Part shown: positions 42,741 to 55,731 of the stretch, piece after piece
Layout of the letters: every line of letters starts with the position of its first letter
Numbering within the stretch: position 1 is the first letter of the stretch
Assembly (NCBI GenBank): GCA_947311845.1
Contig: CAMZMU010000027.1
Location: 47,060,758 to 47,124,757, forward strand
DNA: 64,000 nucleotides
From: Poa pratensis
Taxonomy: Eukaryota; Streptophyta; Magnoliopsida; Poales; Poaceae
Reading direction: 5' to 3'
Program-made: the position numbers and the translations under genes
The notes under the pieces: generated by a model
What the model saw: only the letters and a program-made list of their open reading frames with translations
Databases searched by the model: none
Told to the model about the DNA's origin: nothing

Positions 42741-43067
42741 TGGGTTATGGATGATATAAATGTCATATTTGGATTTCTCTCATTTTTCTAATCGATTTAG
42801 ACAAATTATTTGTCAAATTTTGATTTACGGATTTGTAGATATGAATTATTCAATATTAAATGAAAAAAGACAAATAATTTAATTATTATTTGAATTCAAG
42901 AATATTTTAATTCAAGATTATTATTAATGATTCATTTCTTTTTATTCAAATAATTATTTGGATTCATAAAATAAATGTGTGTGGCATTATAGTCCATGTG
43001 TTAATAGGATTGATAGGATACTATTGTCAGTAAAGCATCTGTTGTTTCTAGGTAGCTCACAGGGAAG

Positions 43068-43130
43068 GAACTAAGAAGTTAAGCGTGCTGGGGCTAGAGT
43101 AGTCTCAGGATGGGTGACCTATGGGGAAGT
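43068..43130 (+). other. 5S rRNA-like segment in CACTA
   Basis: GAAGTTAAGCGTGCT-GGGC-AGAGTAGT-GGATGGGTGACC-style sequence matches the internal control region (A box, intermediate element, C box) of plant 5S rRNA with several substitutions. Only about the central half of a 5S gene is present. It is a relic, not a working rRNA gene. Confidence 0.75.
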
Positions 43131-44104
43131 GTTAGTAGAAACGAGTAATTAAGGTTGCAATTAATAATGCTTAGAGATAAATATGTCTATAGTGCGATTA
43201 AGTGGTTAAACAATTCAAAAAAAAATTGGGAAAAAAATTGAAAAAAAAATTAACAAAATTCTGCCAATTCATACGCTTTGCCGTCGGCGTAGCCCAGTCT
43301 ACGTCGACGGCTTTTCTACGCCGACGGCAACTAGGCTACGCCGACGGGACGAAACGCCGACGGGTCTGTGCCGACGGCCGCCGTCGGGCTTTGTCTACGC
43401 CAACGGCCTTCTGGCCTACGCCGACGGTTTCCGGCCGTCGGCGTCTCGACCACTAGTGTACTGGACCGTCCGGCCCCTCTAATGAAAAAGGCGGGCTAAA
43501 TTAGGTGGGAGAGGAATTAATTAGTGCACCGGTTTGGTTTGCATGGCTTGAGCATGCAGGATCGCGCTAGCTTTAACGTTGTAGCCAGCGAACAGGGCTC
43601 AATCATGCAAGTTACTCATGCAAGGCAAGTGCACATCACGCCATCTTTTTGTGATGGCAACGGCCGGCCTCTAACTCGCGGTACCGGTTACTGTTAGGGG
43701 ATGTGCGTGCGTAATGTGATGTGTAATGAAGCCACTTAGCAGTTAGCTTCGGGCTTGCATAACTTCAAAGAGGAGCCACAATGATGCACACTGTGTCCGC
43801 TAGTAGCTCCTACTATTTTTTGCTCTCGTATTCGACCTTTTACTTTCCTTTCTAGAGGAGGCATGTCAAGATCAAGCTCTAGGCCTGGTAGAAGAGAATC
43901 CTGCGTGATCTTTTCACCCCACAATGTATAGAGACATGCACTTGTGTTAACAACTTGTTAATTATCAACGAGCCATCGATCGATTCCTTTTACATGTCAT
44001 GCGTCAATCAGACACTGCCACTGTGGGCCTACCCCTACGCTGACGGTTTTCAGCCTTTCCCCGACGGCAGGGGGCCGTCGGCGTCTTGGTTGTTTCCCGT
44101 AGTG

Positions 44105-45468
44105 ACGTAGTCTTAATGTCGGTAAGAAATTCATAAGGCTATGCATACATGCTAGCTACCTCGTTGTTCTGCCTTTCTCTGTCCACTAGCCTCTGAAATA
44201 ATCAACGGCAACTGGCAGTATGGGAGTACTGGACGCAGCAGTTGTCGTCGCCCGGCCCTGGGTACTAAAATTGGAGTTCCCTTGAAGAAATGAACCGGGT
44301 AGAAAAGGAAGAGGACACATGTTGTCAACATATTATGTCACTGTCTCTCTCTTTTTGGTGCCGAGTTTTGTTCCCTCTTTGTGGGTGAAAACAGTGTCTT
44401 TTAACCACTCCCGCAGCTCGACTGGAAGGGAAAAGTTGCCTACCTTGTTGAGGTAACTTGGGCACAAGAATTGGAAAAGAAGCATGCATTGTTCAAAATG
44501 TTACTCCATACGTATATATCATCTCAATCCAACATGCATGGCTTCATTTTTACTCATACAGGTGGCAATAAGTGGCCAACAAGTGCATTAGCACTTGTTG
44601 TATCAGAACCACGACAAAAATATAGCGAGCATGCATTCTTCTCATTCTTCCGGAACATCTGTCTTGAAGGGTTGCAGTTGCATACTTGGAGTAGAAGACC
44701 ACAAGCTATAGCGCGGCACAACCGTTACAGGCCCTCTGGAAAGCTATGTTCTGAAACTCTGAATATAGATATGGATGCAGCAAGTTGGAAGCTAAACCCG
44801 ACGGACCCTGATAGGTTACCAAACGCTCGCGGCCGTGCGCACGCACGGTGGTCTCCGTGCTACGCTAACCTGCATGCTTTCTCCAACGCACGCTAGCTAG
44901 CCTTCCCCTTCCCTCCCGGCTGAGCGGAGCCGACACATCCCCCGTTACGTCACTATCCATGCGGTTGTAGTAGCCTCCGCACTGCCCTCTCACTCTCTCT
45001 CTCTCTCTAACGAGGTGTCATCATTTGGCACTAAACGTCAAGCCACACTAACCGGCAGGAGTATAGTACTACTATAACCTGTACACATGAGCGATTAATT
45101 AAGTAGATTCGTATCGTTTACTGTCGTCTGCTGCGGTTTCTGTCCCCCTCGCGACAACGCCCTTGCACAGAACTGAATCGAATTGTATTATTGTAGTCGA
45201 AATGCTTTTCACAGGGCTAATACTCGACTAAAGTAATAGTAGGAGATACAGCAACACTATTATGCATGCCTTTTGAGCATAAGTTCTCCTTTTCCCTGGC
45301 GTTGTTTGGGAGCTAAGTGCGGGTTGCCGGGTTCTCCTGCACGCCGGCCGAGTGGCTTTAGGAAGCCAGCAGGGCCCCTTCGCCTTTTAGCGCGCGTGTG
45401 TACTGGAAGCGGCATGATTACTTGCACGATTGATCACCTTCTCAAGGCACGCACTCACGTTTGTATGC
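44105..45468. other. No gene recognised
   Basis: Mixed sequence with a (CT)n run at 44988-45008. Frames such as 44471-44896 and 45273-45605 lack motifs and I do not support them as genes. Confidence 0.45.
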
Positions 45469-45754
45469 GATCACTACGGGAAAATCCCCTATTTCCGACT
45501 GCCTTTTCTTTGCCGACGGGCTTTTTGTCGGGGCTGTCGGCATACAGTGCATATCCCGACGGTCTTTACAATGGCCGTCGGCAACAACATACCGTCGGCA
45601 TATAGCATCTTTGCCGACGACCTTATTCGTGCAGCCGTCGGCATACCGAGGCCGTCGGCATACATCGAACTTTTGACGACGGTTGCCGTTGGCGTACAGA
45701 AACCGTCGACATATAGGCCGACACGTGGCAGCCCCGTTTGTTGACGAACGGAAG

Positions 45755-45832
45755 TCGGGACGGGATTCGAACCCTGCACCTACTACAACCACGAGCTGTG
45801 AGCTAACCAACTAACCTGTTGTTCTTTCTTGT
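45755..45832 (-). other. tRNA-like sequence next to CACTA left array
   Basis: On the minus strand GGTTAGTTGGTTAGCTCA resembles a tRNA D arm / A box and GCAGGGTTCGAATCCC a T arm / B box, at tRNA-like spacing. A second example of a tRNA relic inside a CACTA (the other is at 31880). No matching acceptor stem was found. Confidence 0.55.
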
Positions 45833-45929
45833 ACAGACTGGAGTTACCTTACATATGTATGGTACCTTCACGGTAGTACTAAAATTCACAACAGTTTTTT
45901 GTTTGAAGACAAGTTTGAAATTTTGTGCA

Positions 45930-46125
45930 AACATAATTATTTATTGTAACACTTATAAGAAAAAAAATATTTTGCACAAATATATTTGCATACAAAATAT
46001 TTATTATGCTCAAATATATTTGTGTACATAATTATTTATTGTGTTCAAATACATTTACACACATATATTTGCACCATTTATAAATACAATTATATTGTGC
46101 TCAAATATATTTGCATACATAATTT
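45930..46125 (+). repeat. AT-rich ~33-bp repeat
   Basis: About five imperfect units of CTCAAATATATTTGCATACA with ATTATTTATTGTG spacers. Confidence 0.8.
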
Positions 46126-46261
46126 TTTTCCCAGAGCTAGGTCACATATAATGACACATTGCGAAGGATTTCCATTTATTTATTTCTTTTGAATTATTTA
46201 TGTCGATTTCAAAATGCAATCAAAATTGACTACACGACCGTTCTAATCTAGAGGTTGAATC

Positions 46262-49200
46262 TTGTCAAATTTTTGGTGTATCTGAGATTAAATAAATATC
46301 AGAGCAAACTATCACACAGTTGTAGTTCAAATTTGAATTACTTTCGAAAAATCGGCATAAAGTCATTTAAATAGTCGAAATTAGGTAGAAAGCGAGAAAA
46401 TTCCTAGTACTTGGGGATTATCCATCACATATGGAGTACTTTGTGTGATAATTGTAAGGGTTACAACTTGCACCATATTTTTTGTAGTTGCTTCACAAAA
46501 AAACCCATTTTTGGCACTTAGAAAATGGAAAATGATATTTCTAAAAATAATTTGAGAACTCAATTTGGCAAGATTGTTTCCTATACCAAGATACACCTAT
46601 GTGTCAAATATGGGCACTTTATCACAAACTATGGCATGGAAATGGCCATAACTTGGTCATTTGGCTTGAAACCTATACATGTTTATAGATGATAGACCTT
46701 TTTGTGAATGATTTTTTTGAAAAATTTGTAAAAACTCATGTTTATTATTTTCCCTAGAAAGTAGTACACATAAAAGTACTCCATGCCAAAGGATTTCTTT
46801 TTTTGATTATTTTTTCACTTTCTTTGATTTTTTCGTAAACATTGTCAAAATGGCCGCCTTGGCCATTCATTGAAAGGGGTCAAATTTTTAAAACTATCGA
46901 TGGTTCTGTGATATAATCACTACTTTTGTACATTAAAATGATTTTTGTAAAAATATCAGAGCAAACTATCACACAGTTGTAGTTCAAATTTGAATTACTT
47001 TCGAAAAATCGGCATAAACTCGTTTAAATAGGCGAAATTAGGTAGAAAGCGAGAAAATTCCTAATACTTGGGGATTATCCATCACATATGGGGTACTTTG
47101 TGTGATAATTGTAAGGGTTACAACTTGCACCATATTTTTTGTAGTTGCTTCACAAAAAACCCATTTTTTGGCACTTAGAAAATGGAAAATGATATTTCTA
47201 AAAATAATTTGACAACTCAATTTGGCAAGATTGTTTCCCATACCAAGATACACCTATGTGTCAAATATGAACACTTTATCACAAACTATGGCATGGAAAT
47301 AGCCATAACTTGGTCATTTGGCTTGAAACCTATACATGTTTATAGATGATAGACCTTTTTGTGAATGATTTTTTTGAAAAATTTGTAAAAACTCATGTTT
47401 ATTATTTTCCCTAGAAACTGTAGACATAAAAGTACTCCATGCAAAAGGATTTCTTTTTTTGAATATTTTTTTCACTTTCTTTGATTTTTTTCGTAAACAT
47501 TGTCAAAATGGCCGCCTTGGCCATTCATTGAAAGGTGTCGAATTTTTCAAAACTATCGATGGTTCTGTGATATAATCACTACTTTGTACCTTAAAATGAT
47601 TTTTTAAAAAATATCAGAGCAAACTATCACACAGTTGTAGTTCAAATTTGAATTACTTTCGAAAAATCGGCATAAAGTCATTTAAATAGGCGAAATTAGG
47701 TAGAAAGCGAGAAAAATCCTAATACTTGGGAATTATCCATCACATATGGACTACTTTGTGTGATAATTGGAACGGTTACAATTTGCACCATATTTTTTGT
47801 AGTTGCTTCACAAAAAACCCATTTTGGCACTTAGAAAATGGAAAATGATATTTCTAAAAATAATTTGACAACTCAATTTGGCAAGATTGTTTCCCATACC
47901 AAAATGCACCTATGTGTCAAATATGGGCACTTTATCACAAACTATGGCATGGAAATGGCCATAACTTGGTCATTTGGCTTGAAACATATACATGTTTATA
48001 GATGAAAGACCTTTTTGTGAATGATTTTTTTGAAAAATTTGTAAAAACTCATGTTTATTATTTTCCCTAGAAAGTAGTAGACATAAAAGTACTCCATGCC
48101 AAAGGATTTCTTTTTTTGAGTATTTTTTCACTTTCTTTGATTTTTTCGTAAACATTGTCAAAATGGCCGCCTTGGCCATCAATTGAAAGGGGTCGAATTT
48201 TTCAAAACTATCGATGGTTCTGTGATATAATCACTGATTTTGTACCTTAAAATGATTTTTGTAAAAATATCAGAGCAAACTATCACACAGTTGTAGTTCA
48301 AATTTGAATTACTTTCGAAAAATCGCATAAACTCATTTAAATAGGCGAAATTAGGTAGAAAGCGAGAAAATTCCTAATACTTGGGGATTATCCATCACAT
48401 ATGGAGTACTTTGTGTGATAATTGTAAGGGTTACAACTTGCACCATATTTTTTGTAGTTGCTTCACAAAAAAAACCCATTTTTGGCACTTAGAAAATCGA
48501 AAATGATATTTCTAAAAATAATTTGACAACTCAATTTGGCAAGATTGTTTCCCATAGCAAGATACACCTATGTGTCAAATATGGGCACTTTATCACAAAC
48601 TATGGCATGGAAATGGCCATAACTTGGTCATTTGGCTTGAAACTTATACATGTTTATAGATGATAGACCTTTTTGTGAATGATTTTTTTGAAAAATTTGT
48701 AAAACCTCATGTTTATAATTTTCCCTAGAAAGTAGTAGACATAAAAGTACTCCATGCCAAAGGATTTCTTTTTTTGAATATTTTTTCACTTTCTTTGATT
48801 TTTTTCATAAACATTGTCAAAATGGCCGCCTTGGCCATTCATTGAAAGGGGTCGAATTTTTCAAAACTATCGATGGTTCTGTGATATAATCACTACTTTG
48901 TACCTTAAAATTATTTTTGTAAAAATATCAGAGCAAACTATCACACAGTTGTAGTTCAAATTTGAATTACTTTCGAAAAATCGGCATAAGGTCATTTAAA
49001 TAGGCGAAATTTGGTAGAAAGCGAGAAAATTCCTAATACTTTGGGATTATCCATCACATATGGACTACTTTGTGTGATAATTGGAAGGGTTACAATTTGC
49101 ACCATATATTTTTGTAGTTGCTTCACAAAAAAACCCATTTTTGGCACTTAGAAAATGGAAAATGATATTTCTAAAAATAATTTGACAACTCAATTTGGCA

Positions 49201-50449
49201 AGATTGTTTCCCATACCAAGATACACCTATGTGTCAAATATGGGCACTTTATCACAAACTATGGCATGGAAATGGCCATAACTTGGTCATTTGGTTTGAA
49301 ACCTATACATGTTTATAGATGATAGACTTTTTGTGAATGATTTTTTGAAAATTTTATAAAAACTCATGTTTATTATTTTCCCTAGAAAGTAGTAGACATA
49401 AAAGTACTCCAAGCCAAAGGATTTCTTTTTTTGAATATTTTTTCACTTTCTTTGATTTTTTCGTAAACATTGTCAAAATGGCCGCCTTGGCCATTCATTG
49501 AAAGGGGTCGAATTTTTCAAAACTATCGATGGTTCTGTGATAAATCACTACTTTTGTACCTTAAAATGATTTTTGTAAAAATATCAGAGCAAACTATCAC
49601 AGAGTTGTAGTCAAATTTGAATTATTTTCGAAAAATCGGCATAAAGTCATTTAAATAGGCGAAATTTGGTAGAAAGCAAGAAAATTCCTAATACTTGGGG
49701 ATTATCCATCACATATGGACTACTTTGTGTGATAATTGGAAGGGTTACAATTTGCACCATATTTTTTGTAGTTGCTTCACAAAAAAACCCATTTTTGGCA
49801 CTTAGAAAATCGAAAATGATATTTCTAAAAATAATTTGACAACTCAATTTGGCAAGATTGTTTCCCATACCAAGATACACCTATGTGTCAAATATGGGCA
49901 CTTTATCACAAACTATGGCATGGAAATGGCCATAACTTGGTCATTTGGCTTGAAACCTATACATGTTTATAGATGATAGAACTTTTTGTGAATGATTTTT
50001 TGAAAAATTTGTAAAAACTCATGTTTATTATTTTCCCTAGAAAGTAGTAGACATAAAAGTACTCCATGCCAAAGGATTTCTTGTTTTGAGTATTTTTTCA
50101 CTTTCTTTGATTTTTTCGTAAACATTGTCAAAATGGCCGCCTTGACAATTCATTGAAAGGGGTCGAATTTTTCAAAACTATCGATGGTTCTGTGATATAA
50201 TCACTACTTTTGTACCTTAAAATGATTTTTGTAAAAATATCAGAGCAAACTATCATACTATTGTAGTTCAAATTTGAATTACTTTCGAAAAATCGACATA
50301 AACTCATTTAAATAGGTGAAATTAGGTAGAAAGCGAGAAAATTCCTAATACTTGGGGATTATCCATCACATATGGACTACTTTGTGTGATAATTGGAAGG
50401 GTTACTATTTGCACCATATTTTTTGTAGTTGCTTCACAAAAAAAATACA
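46262..50449. repeat. 657-bp satellite-like tandem array (about 6.4 copies)
   Basis: The landmark GGTAGAAAGCGAGAAAATTCC recurs at 46383, 47040, 47698, 48353, 49012, 49667 and 50324, spacings 657, 658, 655, 659, 655 and 657. Copies differ by a few percent and small indels. Each contains ATGGCCATAACTTGGTCATT and CAAAATGGCCGCCTTGGCCA. Short minus-strand frames of ~71 codons recur only because the unit recurs. The last copy is cut at 50450 by the LTR retrotransposon. Confidence 0.97.
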
Positions 50450-50454
50450 GGCAC

Positions 50455-52039
50455 TGATACGTCTCCAACGTATACATAATTTCTGCTGTTCCATGCTTAT
50501 ATTATACCATTTGCTACATGTTTTATATACACTTCATATCACTTTTATACATTTTCTGGGACTAACCTATTAACAAGATGCCACAGTGTCAGTTCCCTGT
50601 TTTCTGCTGTTTTTGGCTTCAGAAAAATACTTCTGCAAATATTCTCGGAATTGCACGAAACAAAAGGCCACGTCCCTATTTTTCCAGCACCGTTACGGAG
50701 TCCGAAGGAGAGACAAAGGAGGGCGCCGAGGTGGCCAAACCACACCCCGGCGCGGGTGGGCCCCCTGCCGCGCCACCAGGTGGTGTGGGCCCCTCGTGCC
50801 TCCACCGACATCGCCCCTTTGCCTATATATTGCCTCAGACGCAAAAACCCTAAAAGACCAAGTCATATTTCCAGAAGAGTTCCGCAGCGCCGCCGCCATC
50901 GACGACAATTTCGGGGGACAGAATCTCTGTTCCGGCACGCCGCCGGACGGGGAATTGCCCCGGAGTCATCTCCATCGACTCCACCGCCATCTTCATCGCC
51001 GCTGCTGACTCCCATGATGAGGAGGGAGTAGTTCTCCCCCGAGGCTGAGGGCTCTACCGGTAGCTATGTGGTTCATCTCTCTCTCCATGGTGTGATCTTT
51101 ATGTGATCGTGTGTATTGCTAGTATCGCTGAATACATTAATAATGTTTATGCTACTCAAGTGATTTTGTCTAGTTTCTGGAGTCATTGTGACAACACGGT
51201 ATCAAGGTGACAGTGTGGGTACTTGTGTGACTCTATGAATAATTTAGACATTTATCATGGCTTATTCTTGGGAATTGTGGTGTTTGTTTACTCAGACTTT
51301 GAGGTGTGCTCTTGCAGCCCTACGCATAGTACTCTTGCTTCATCAAGAAGGAGAATAATCCCGAGCAGTATTTACTTGTGTTCAGTTGTGCTAATCTAGT
51401 TGAATATGTAGATGTTACTCTTTATCTATTATGCACTCTATAGGTTACTTTAATATGAACTCCGGTACTCTCCACGGTGTAAAGGTGACAGTGTGTGCAC
51501 CGTGTGTGATTCCTTTATGACGTTGTGGCGCTTGTTTACTCCGGCTTGAGGTGTGCTTTTGTAGCCCTACACAATGAATGGTGTTTGTTATCCAACAAGA
51601 GAGTGTTTAAGAGTAGCTTTTACTTATTCAGTTATGAGATCATTGTTGAGAGTGTCCACTAGTGAAAGTATGATCCCTAGGCCTTGTTTCTAAGCATTGA
51701 AACACCGTTTATAACAAGTTCTGCTACATGTTTGCTTGCTGCCATTTTATTTCAGATTGCAGTTACTACTTATAATCATCCATATTACTTGTATTTCACT
51801 ATCTCTTCGCCGAACTAGTGCACCTATACATCTGACAAGTGTATTGGGTGTGTTGGGGACACAAGAGACTTCTTGTATCTTAATTGCAGGGTTGCTTGAG
51901 AGGATATCTTTGACCTCTACCTCCCTGAGTTCGATAAACCTTGGGTGATTCACTTAAGGGAAACTTGCTGCTGTTCTACAAACCTCTGCTCTTGGAGGCC
52001 CAACACTGTCTACAAGAATAGAAGCACACGTAGACATCA
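50455..52039 (+). repeat. 5' LTR (1585 bp)
   Basis: Starts TGATACGTCTCCAACGTAT and ends CGTAGACATCA. A TATATATT box at about 50823 lies before the GCCTCAGACGCAAAAACCC start-like region. Confidence 0.95.
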
Positions 52040-52049
52040 AGCTATTTTC

Positions 52050-52065
52050 TGGCGCCGTTGCCGGG
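52050..52065 (+). other. Primer-binding site, tRNA-Asp type
   Basis: TGGCGCCGTTGCCGGG, complementary to the 3' end of plant tRNA-Asp, ten bases inside the LTR. The same site is at 62749. Confidence 0.9.
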
Positions 52066-52147
52066 AGGTAAGCGTTGGAAGGTATCTCCTTTAGATTCTG
52101 CAATTATTCTTTTTGTTTCTTGTTTTTATTTTCACTAGTTAGGCTTA

Positions 52148-52780
52148 ATGGAAAACAACAAAAAAATTAGAGATCTTTATGAACTTTATATTGAATTAGG
52201 ACATGATGCTTTTGAAGAGAAAATTAAAAAACCTATGGAGGCTTGTTTGCATGATGGTAGCAATGGTATTACTATAAATTCTTTGAACACCATTATTGCT
52301 AATGCTATGGAAAAGTCTAAGCTTGGGGAAGCTGGTTTGATGAATATGATATTTTTAGTCCCCCAAGCTTTAAGGAGGAAATTTGCTTTGATGATACTTT
52401 GCCTCCAATATATGATGATTATAATCATTGTGATATTTTCAGTCCACCTACTATTGAGGATATAGTTTATGTTGATTATGATATGCCTCCTATATATGAT
52501 GTTTACAATGATGAATATGATATTTCAGTCCATCTACTATTGAGGATAAAATCATTATGATTATTCTATGCCTCCAATTTTGATGATTACAATGATGGAT
52601 GTGATACTTTTACTCTCACTATTACTAATGATAATGTTCATGCTTATGTGGAGAGTAATGATACTATTATGCATGTGGATCATGATAAGAATGCTTATGT
52701 GATAGCTATATTGTTGAGTTTATTCATGATGCCGCTGAAAATTATTTTGAGAGAGGAAAGTATGGTTATAGAAATCTTCA
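52148..52780 (+). pseudogene. Decayed retrotransposon ORF (gag position)
   Basis: Begins with an ATG at 52148 (MENNKKIRDLYELYIELGHD) and stays open in that frame to 52465, but from about 52355 the likely original reading continues in another frame (CFDDTLPPIYDDYN, then DYDMPPIYDVYND). Further breaks follow. At about 52700-52780 the peptide VEFIHDAAENYFERG, in a third frame, matches the ORF at 9824-9069. The two ORFs of the 8827 remnant thus seem to correspond to one decayed coding region here. No gag or zinc motif recognised. Confidence 0.6.
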
Positions 52781-52799
52781 TGTTACTAAATTTCTTCTC

Positions 52800-55731
52800 T
52801 TTATGATGAATGTTTTGAGCTTTCTCTTGATTTGCTTTTATTTGCTGGGTACTTTAAGACCTACTGGTCCTTATGAGAGAGGGAGACACGATTTCATATA
52901 TCACAATAATATTAAGTCTTCTCTCTTTATGTTGAAATTTTTGAAGTTGCACTTGTTTTGCCTTCTATGCTAGTCACTTTGCTTCATTGATTTATTTTCT
53001 TACAAGACTCCTTGCATAGAAGTGTTAGATTTAAATGTGTTTTATTTGCTTTTGATGCTCTCTTATATTCAACTCTTATACATATGAGAGCATCATCAAA
53101 ATCACTATGCCTAGCTAAAAGGCTTTAAAGAAAAGCGCTTATGGGAGACAACCCATCGTTTTTATTTGCTGTTATTTTTTTTTCTTTGAGTCAAGGAGTT
53201 TTTACTTCTGTAGCAACTCCTTTGTATCTTTATTTTATCGCATTGTTGTGCCAAGTAAAGTTTTATATTGAAAGTTGATGCAAGATTTGGATTTCTGCGC
53301 AGTAACAGATTTTTAGCTGTCACGAATTTGAGCTTTTCTCCCTGAAAAATTCGAAAAATTCTACGAAAAATCACGCATCTTCCTGAGATATGTACGCAAC
53401 TTTCATTATTTTGGCCAGATCCATCTGAGCAACTTAAGTGCCTCGAAAAAATTCGTCTTCAGACTGTTCTGTTTTTGACAGATTCTGCCTTTTGTTTTGC
53501 ATTCGCTCTTTTACGATGTTTGTGTGGATTTTTTGCTCCACAAAGCATTGGTGGCTGTAGCTAATGTCCAGAAGCTTTGGGAATGATTGTCATTACAGAA
53601 TATGAGAATTTTTGATTATGCACTAACCCTCTAATGAGAACTGTTTGAGTTTGGTGTGAAGGAAGTTTTCAAGGATCAAGCGAGAAGGGTGATATTATGT
53701 GATCAAGAAGAGTGAAAAGCCTAAGCTTGGGGATGCCCCCGTGGTTCATCCCAACCATATTCAAGAGACTCAAGCGTCTAAGCTTGGGGATGCCCAAGGC
53801 ATCCCCTTCTTCATCAACAACTTATCAGGTCATCTCTAGTGAAACTATATTTTAATTCTTTCACATCTTATGCGCTTTACTTGGAGCGTCTGTGTGCTTT
53901 TATTTTTGTTTTTGTTTGAATAAATTCGGATCCTAGCAATCCTTGTGTGGGAGAGAGACACGCTCCGCTTTTTCATGTGAATACTCATGTTCTTCACTTA
54001 TATTTGTTGAGTATTCTTAACTAGCTACTGCAGTGCTTTTAGCTCCTGTTTTTCATGCATCTCTTCGAGCTGTTAGCACTTGTTTATAAATACTCTCTTG
54101 CTGCATTATATTATCATTTGGAGAGTTTATGTTTAAATAAATTGATTGGTGTTTGTTTGGAAGAAAGAAAATGCTACATGTAGTAGTTGGTATTGGAAAA
54201 GACATATGCATTCTTGTAGATCATTGTCTTGTTTCGATTTGATACTTTGCAATTGTTTTGAGCTCTCAAGTAGATCATGTTTAAGCTCTTGCATCATGTA
54301 GTTAAAGCCTAGTAGTGGAGAACTACCGTAGAGCTTGTTGAGACTTGGGATGCATATTTGTTCTCTCTAAGGTCTAGATATTTTCTGGTAAAATGTTTGA
54401 GCAACAAGGAAGACAGTGTAGAGTCTTATAATACTTGCAATATGTTTTTATGTGATTCTTGCTGTACCGGTTTATACTTGTGTTTGCTTCAAACAACCTT
54501 GCTAGCCTAAACTCTGTACTGAGAGGGAATGCTTCTCGTGCATCCAAAACTTGAGCCAAAACCCATGCCATTTGTGTCCACCATACCTACCTACTATGTG
54601 GTATTTCCTGCCATTCCAAGTAAATATTTCATGTGCTACCTTTAAACTATTCAAAACTTTATTACTCCTTATTTGTGTCAATGTTTTATAGCTCATGAGG
54701 AAGTATGTGGTGTTTTATCTTTCAATCTTGTCATTTACTTCTGACAGACTTTCACCAATGGACTAGTGGCATATACATCCGCTTATCCAATAATTTGCAA
54801 AAAGAGCTGGCAACGGGGTGCCCAGCCCCAATTAATTACAACTTTCATTAATAATTCTCTTCACATGTTTTGCCCTGATTTATCAGTAAGCAACTTAATT
54901 TGCAAATAGACACTCCTCCATGGTATGTGAATGTTGGAAGGCACCCGAGGATTCGGTTAGCCATGGCTTGTGTAAGCAAAAGGTTGGGAGGAGTGTCATC
55001 TATAAAGAAACTAAAATACATGTGTAAACAAAAGAGAAGAGGGATGATCTACCTTGCTGGTAGAGATAACGTCCTTCATGGGAGCCGCTCTTGAAAGTCT
55101 GGTTGACAAGGGGGTTAGAGTGCCCACTACCATTCGTTGACAACAACAAACACCTCTCAAATACTTATTTTGTGCTCTCTATATGCTTTCGAAAACTTAA
55201 AAAGCTCTAGCACATGATTTAATCCCTGCTTCCCTCTGCGAAGGGCCTATCTTTTACTTTATGTTGAGTCAGTTTACCTACTCCTTTCTATCTTAGAAGC
55301 AAACACTTGTGTCAACTTTGTGTGCATTGATTCTTACATGTTTACTTATTGCACTTGTTATATTGCTTTATGTTGACAACTATCCATGAGATATACATGT
55401 TACAAGTTGAAAGCAATGCTGAAACTTAATCATCCTTTGTGTTGCTTCAATGCCTTTTACTTTGAATCTATTGCTTTATGAGTTACCTCTTATGCAAAAC
55501 TTTTTGATGCTTGTCTTGAAAGTACTATTCATGAAAAGTTTTTGCTTATATGATTCATTGTTTACTCTTTATCTATTAGCAAACTATAGACCATTGCTTT
55601 GAGTCACTTCATTCATGACATGAGCCTTGCAATATATGATCAAGATTGTGTGAAAGCATGTCTCCTCAGAAATTATTTGTTGTTATCGTTTTACCTACTC
55701 GAGGACGAGTAGAACTAAGCTTGGGGATGCT
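52800..55731 (+). other. Internal noncoding region of the LTR element
   Basis: Contains the conserved box (53109-53156), a block near 53190-53265 (AGTCAAGGAGTTTTTAC, TGTATCTTTATTTTATCGC) also present at 63870-63940, and AAGCTTGGGGATGC three times (about 53716, 53786 and 55717). The last copy directly precedes the 3' LTR and includes the expected polypurine tract. No genes. Confidence 0.8.
53109..53156 (+). other. Conserved 48-bp noncoding box, copy 2
   Basis: GCCTAGCTAAAAGGCTTTAA to GCGCTTATGGGAGACAACCC; see copies at 9031-9078 and 63791-63838. Confidence 0.92.

Larger units (their letters stand above)
41473..44104. mobile_element. CACTA-type element or composite, no transposase
   Basis: Left end CACTACGGGAAAGACACAAG (41473). 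The right end 44104 is its near-complement (GTTTCCCGTAGTG, preceded by GCCGTCGGCGTCTTGG). A second right-end-like terminus, GACCACTAGTG, is at 43458. Subterminal arrays of GCCGACGGCAATGCCGTCGG (41490-41740) and ACGCCGACGG (43275-43450). Flanks are AAG and ACG for the 44104 end, so the 3-bp duplication is imperfect; the 43458 end gives AAG/TAC. The borders of one or two nested elements cannot be resolved. No transposase frame. Confidence 0.7.

Noticed and set aside
43068..43130. Functional 5S rRNA gene
   Set aside because: Only the central part is present and it is diverged.
41473..43458. CACTA ending at 43458 as a complete element
   Set aside because: The flanking triplets AAG and TAC do not match and the end is less similar to the left end than 44104; left unresolved.
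46381..50573. Recurring ~71-codon minus-strand frame in the satellite
   Set aside because: Repeats with the 657-bp monomer and is broken in several copies; not a gene family.
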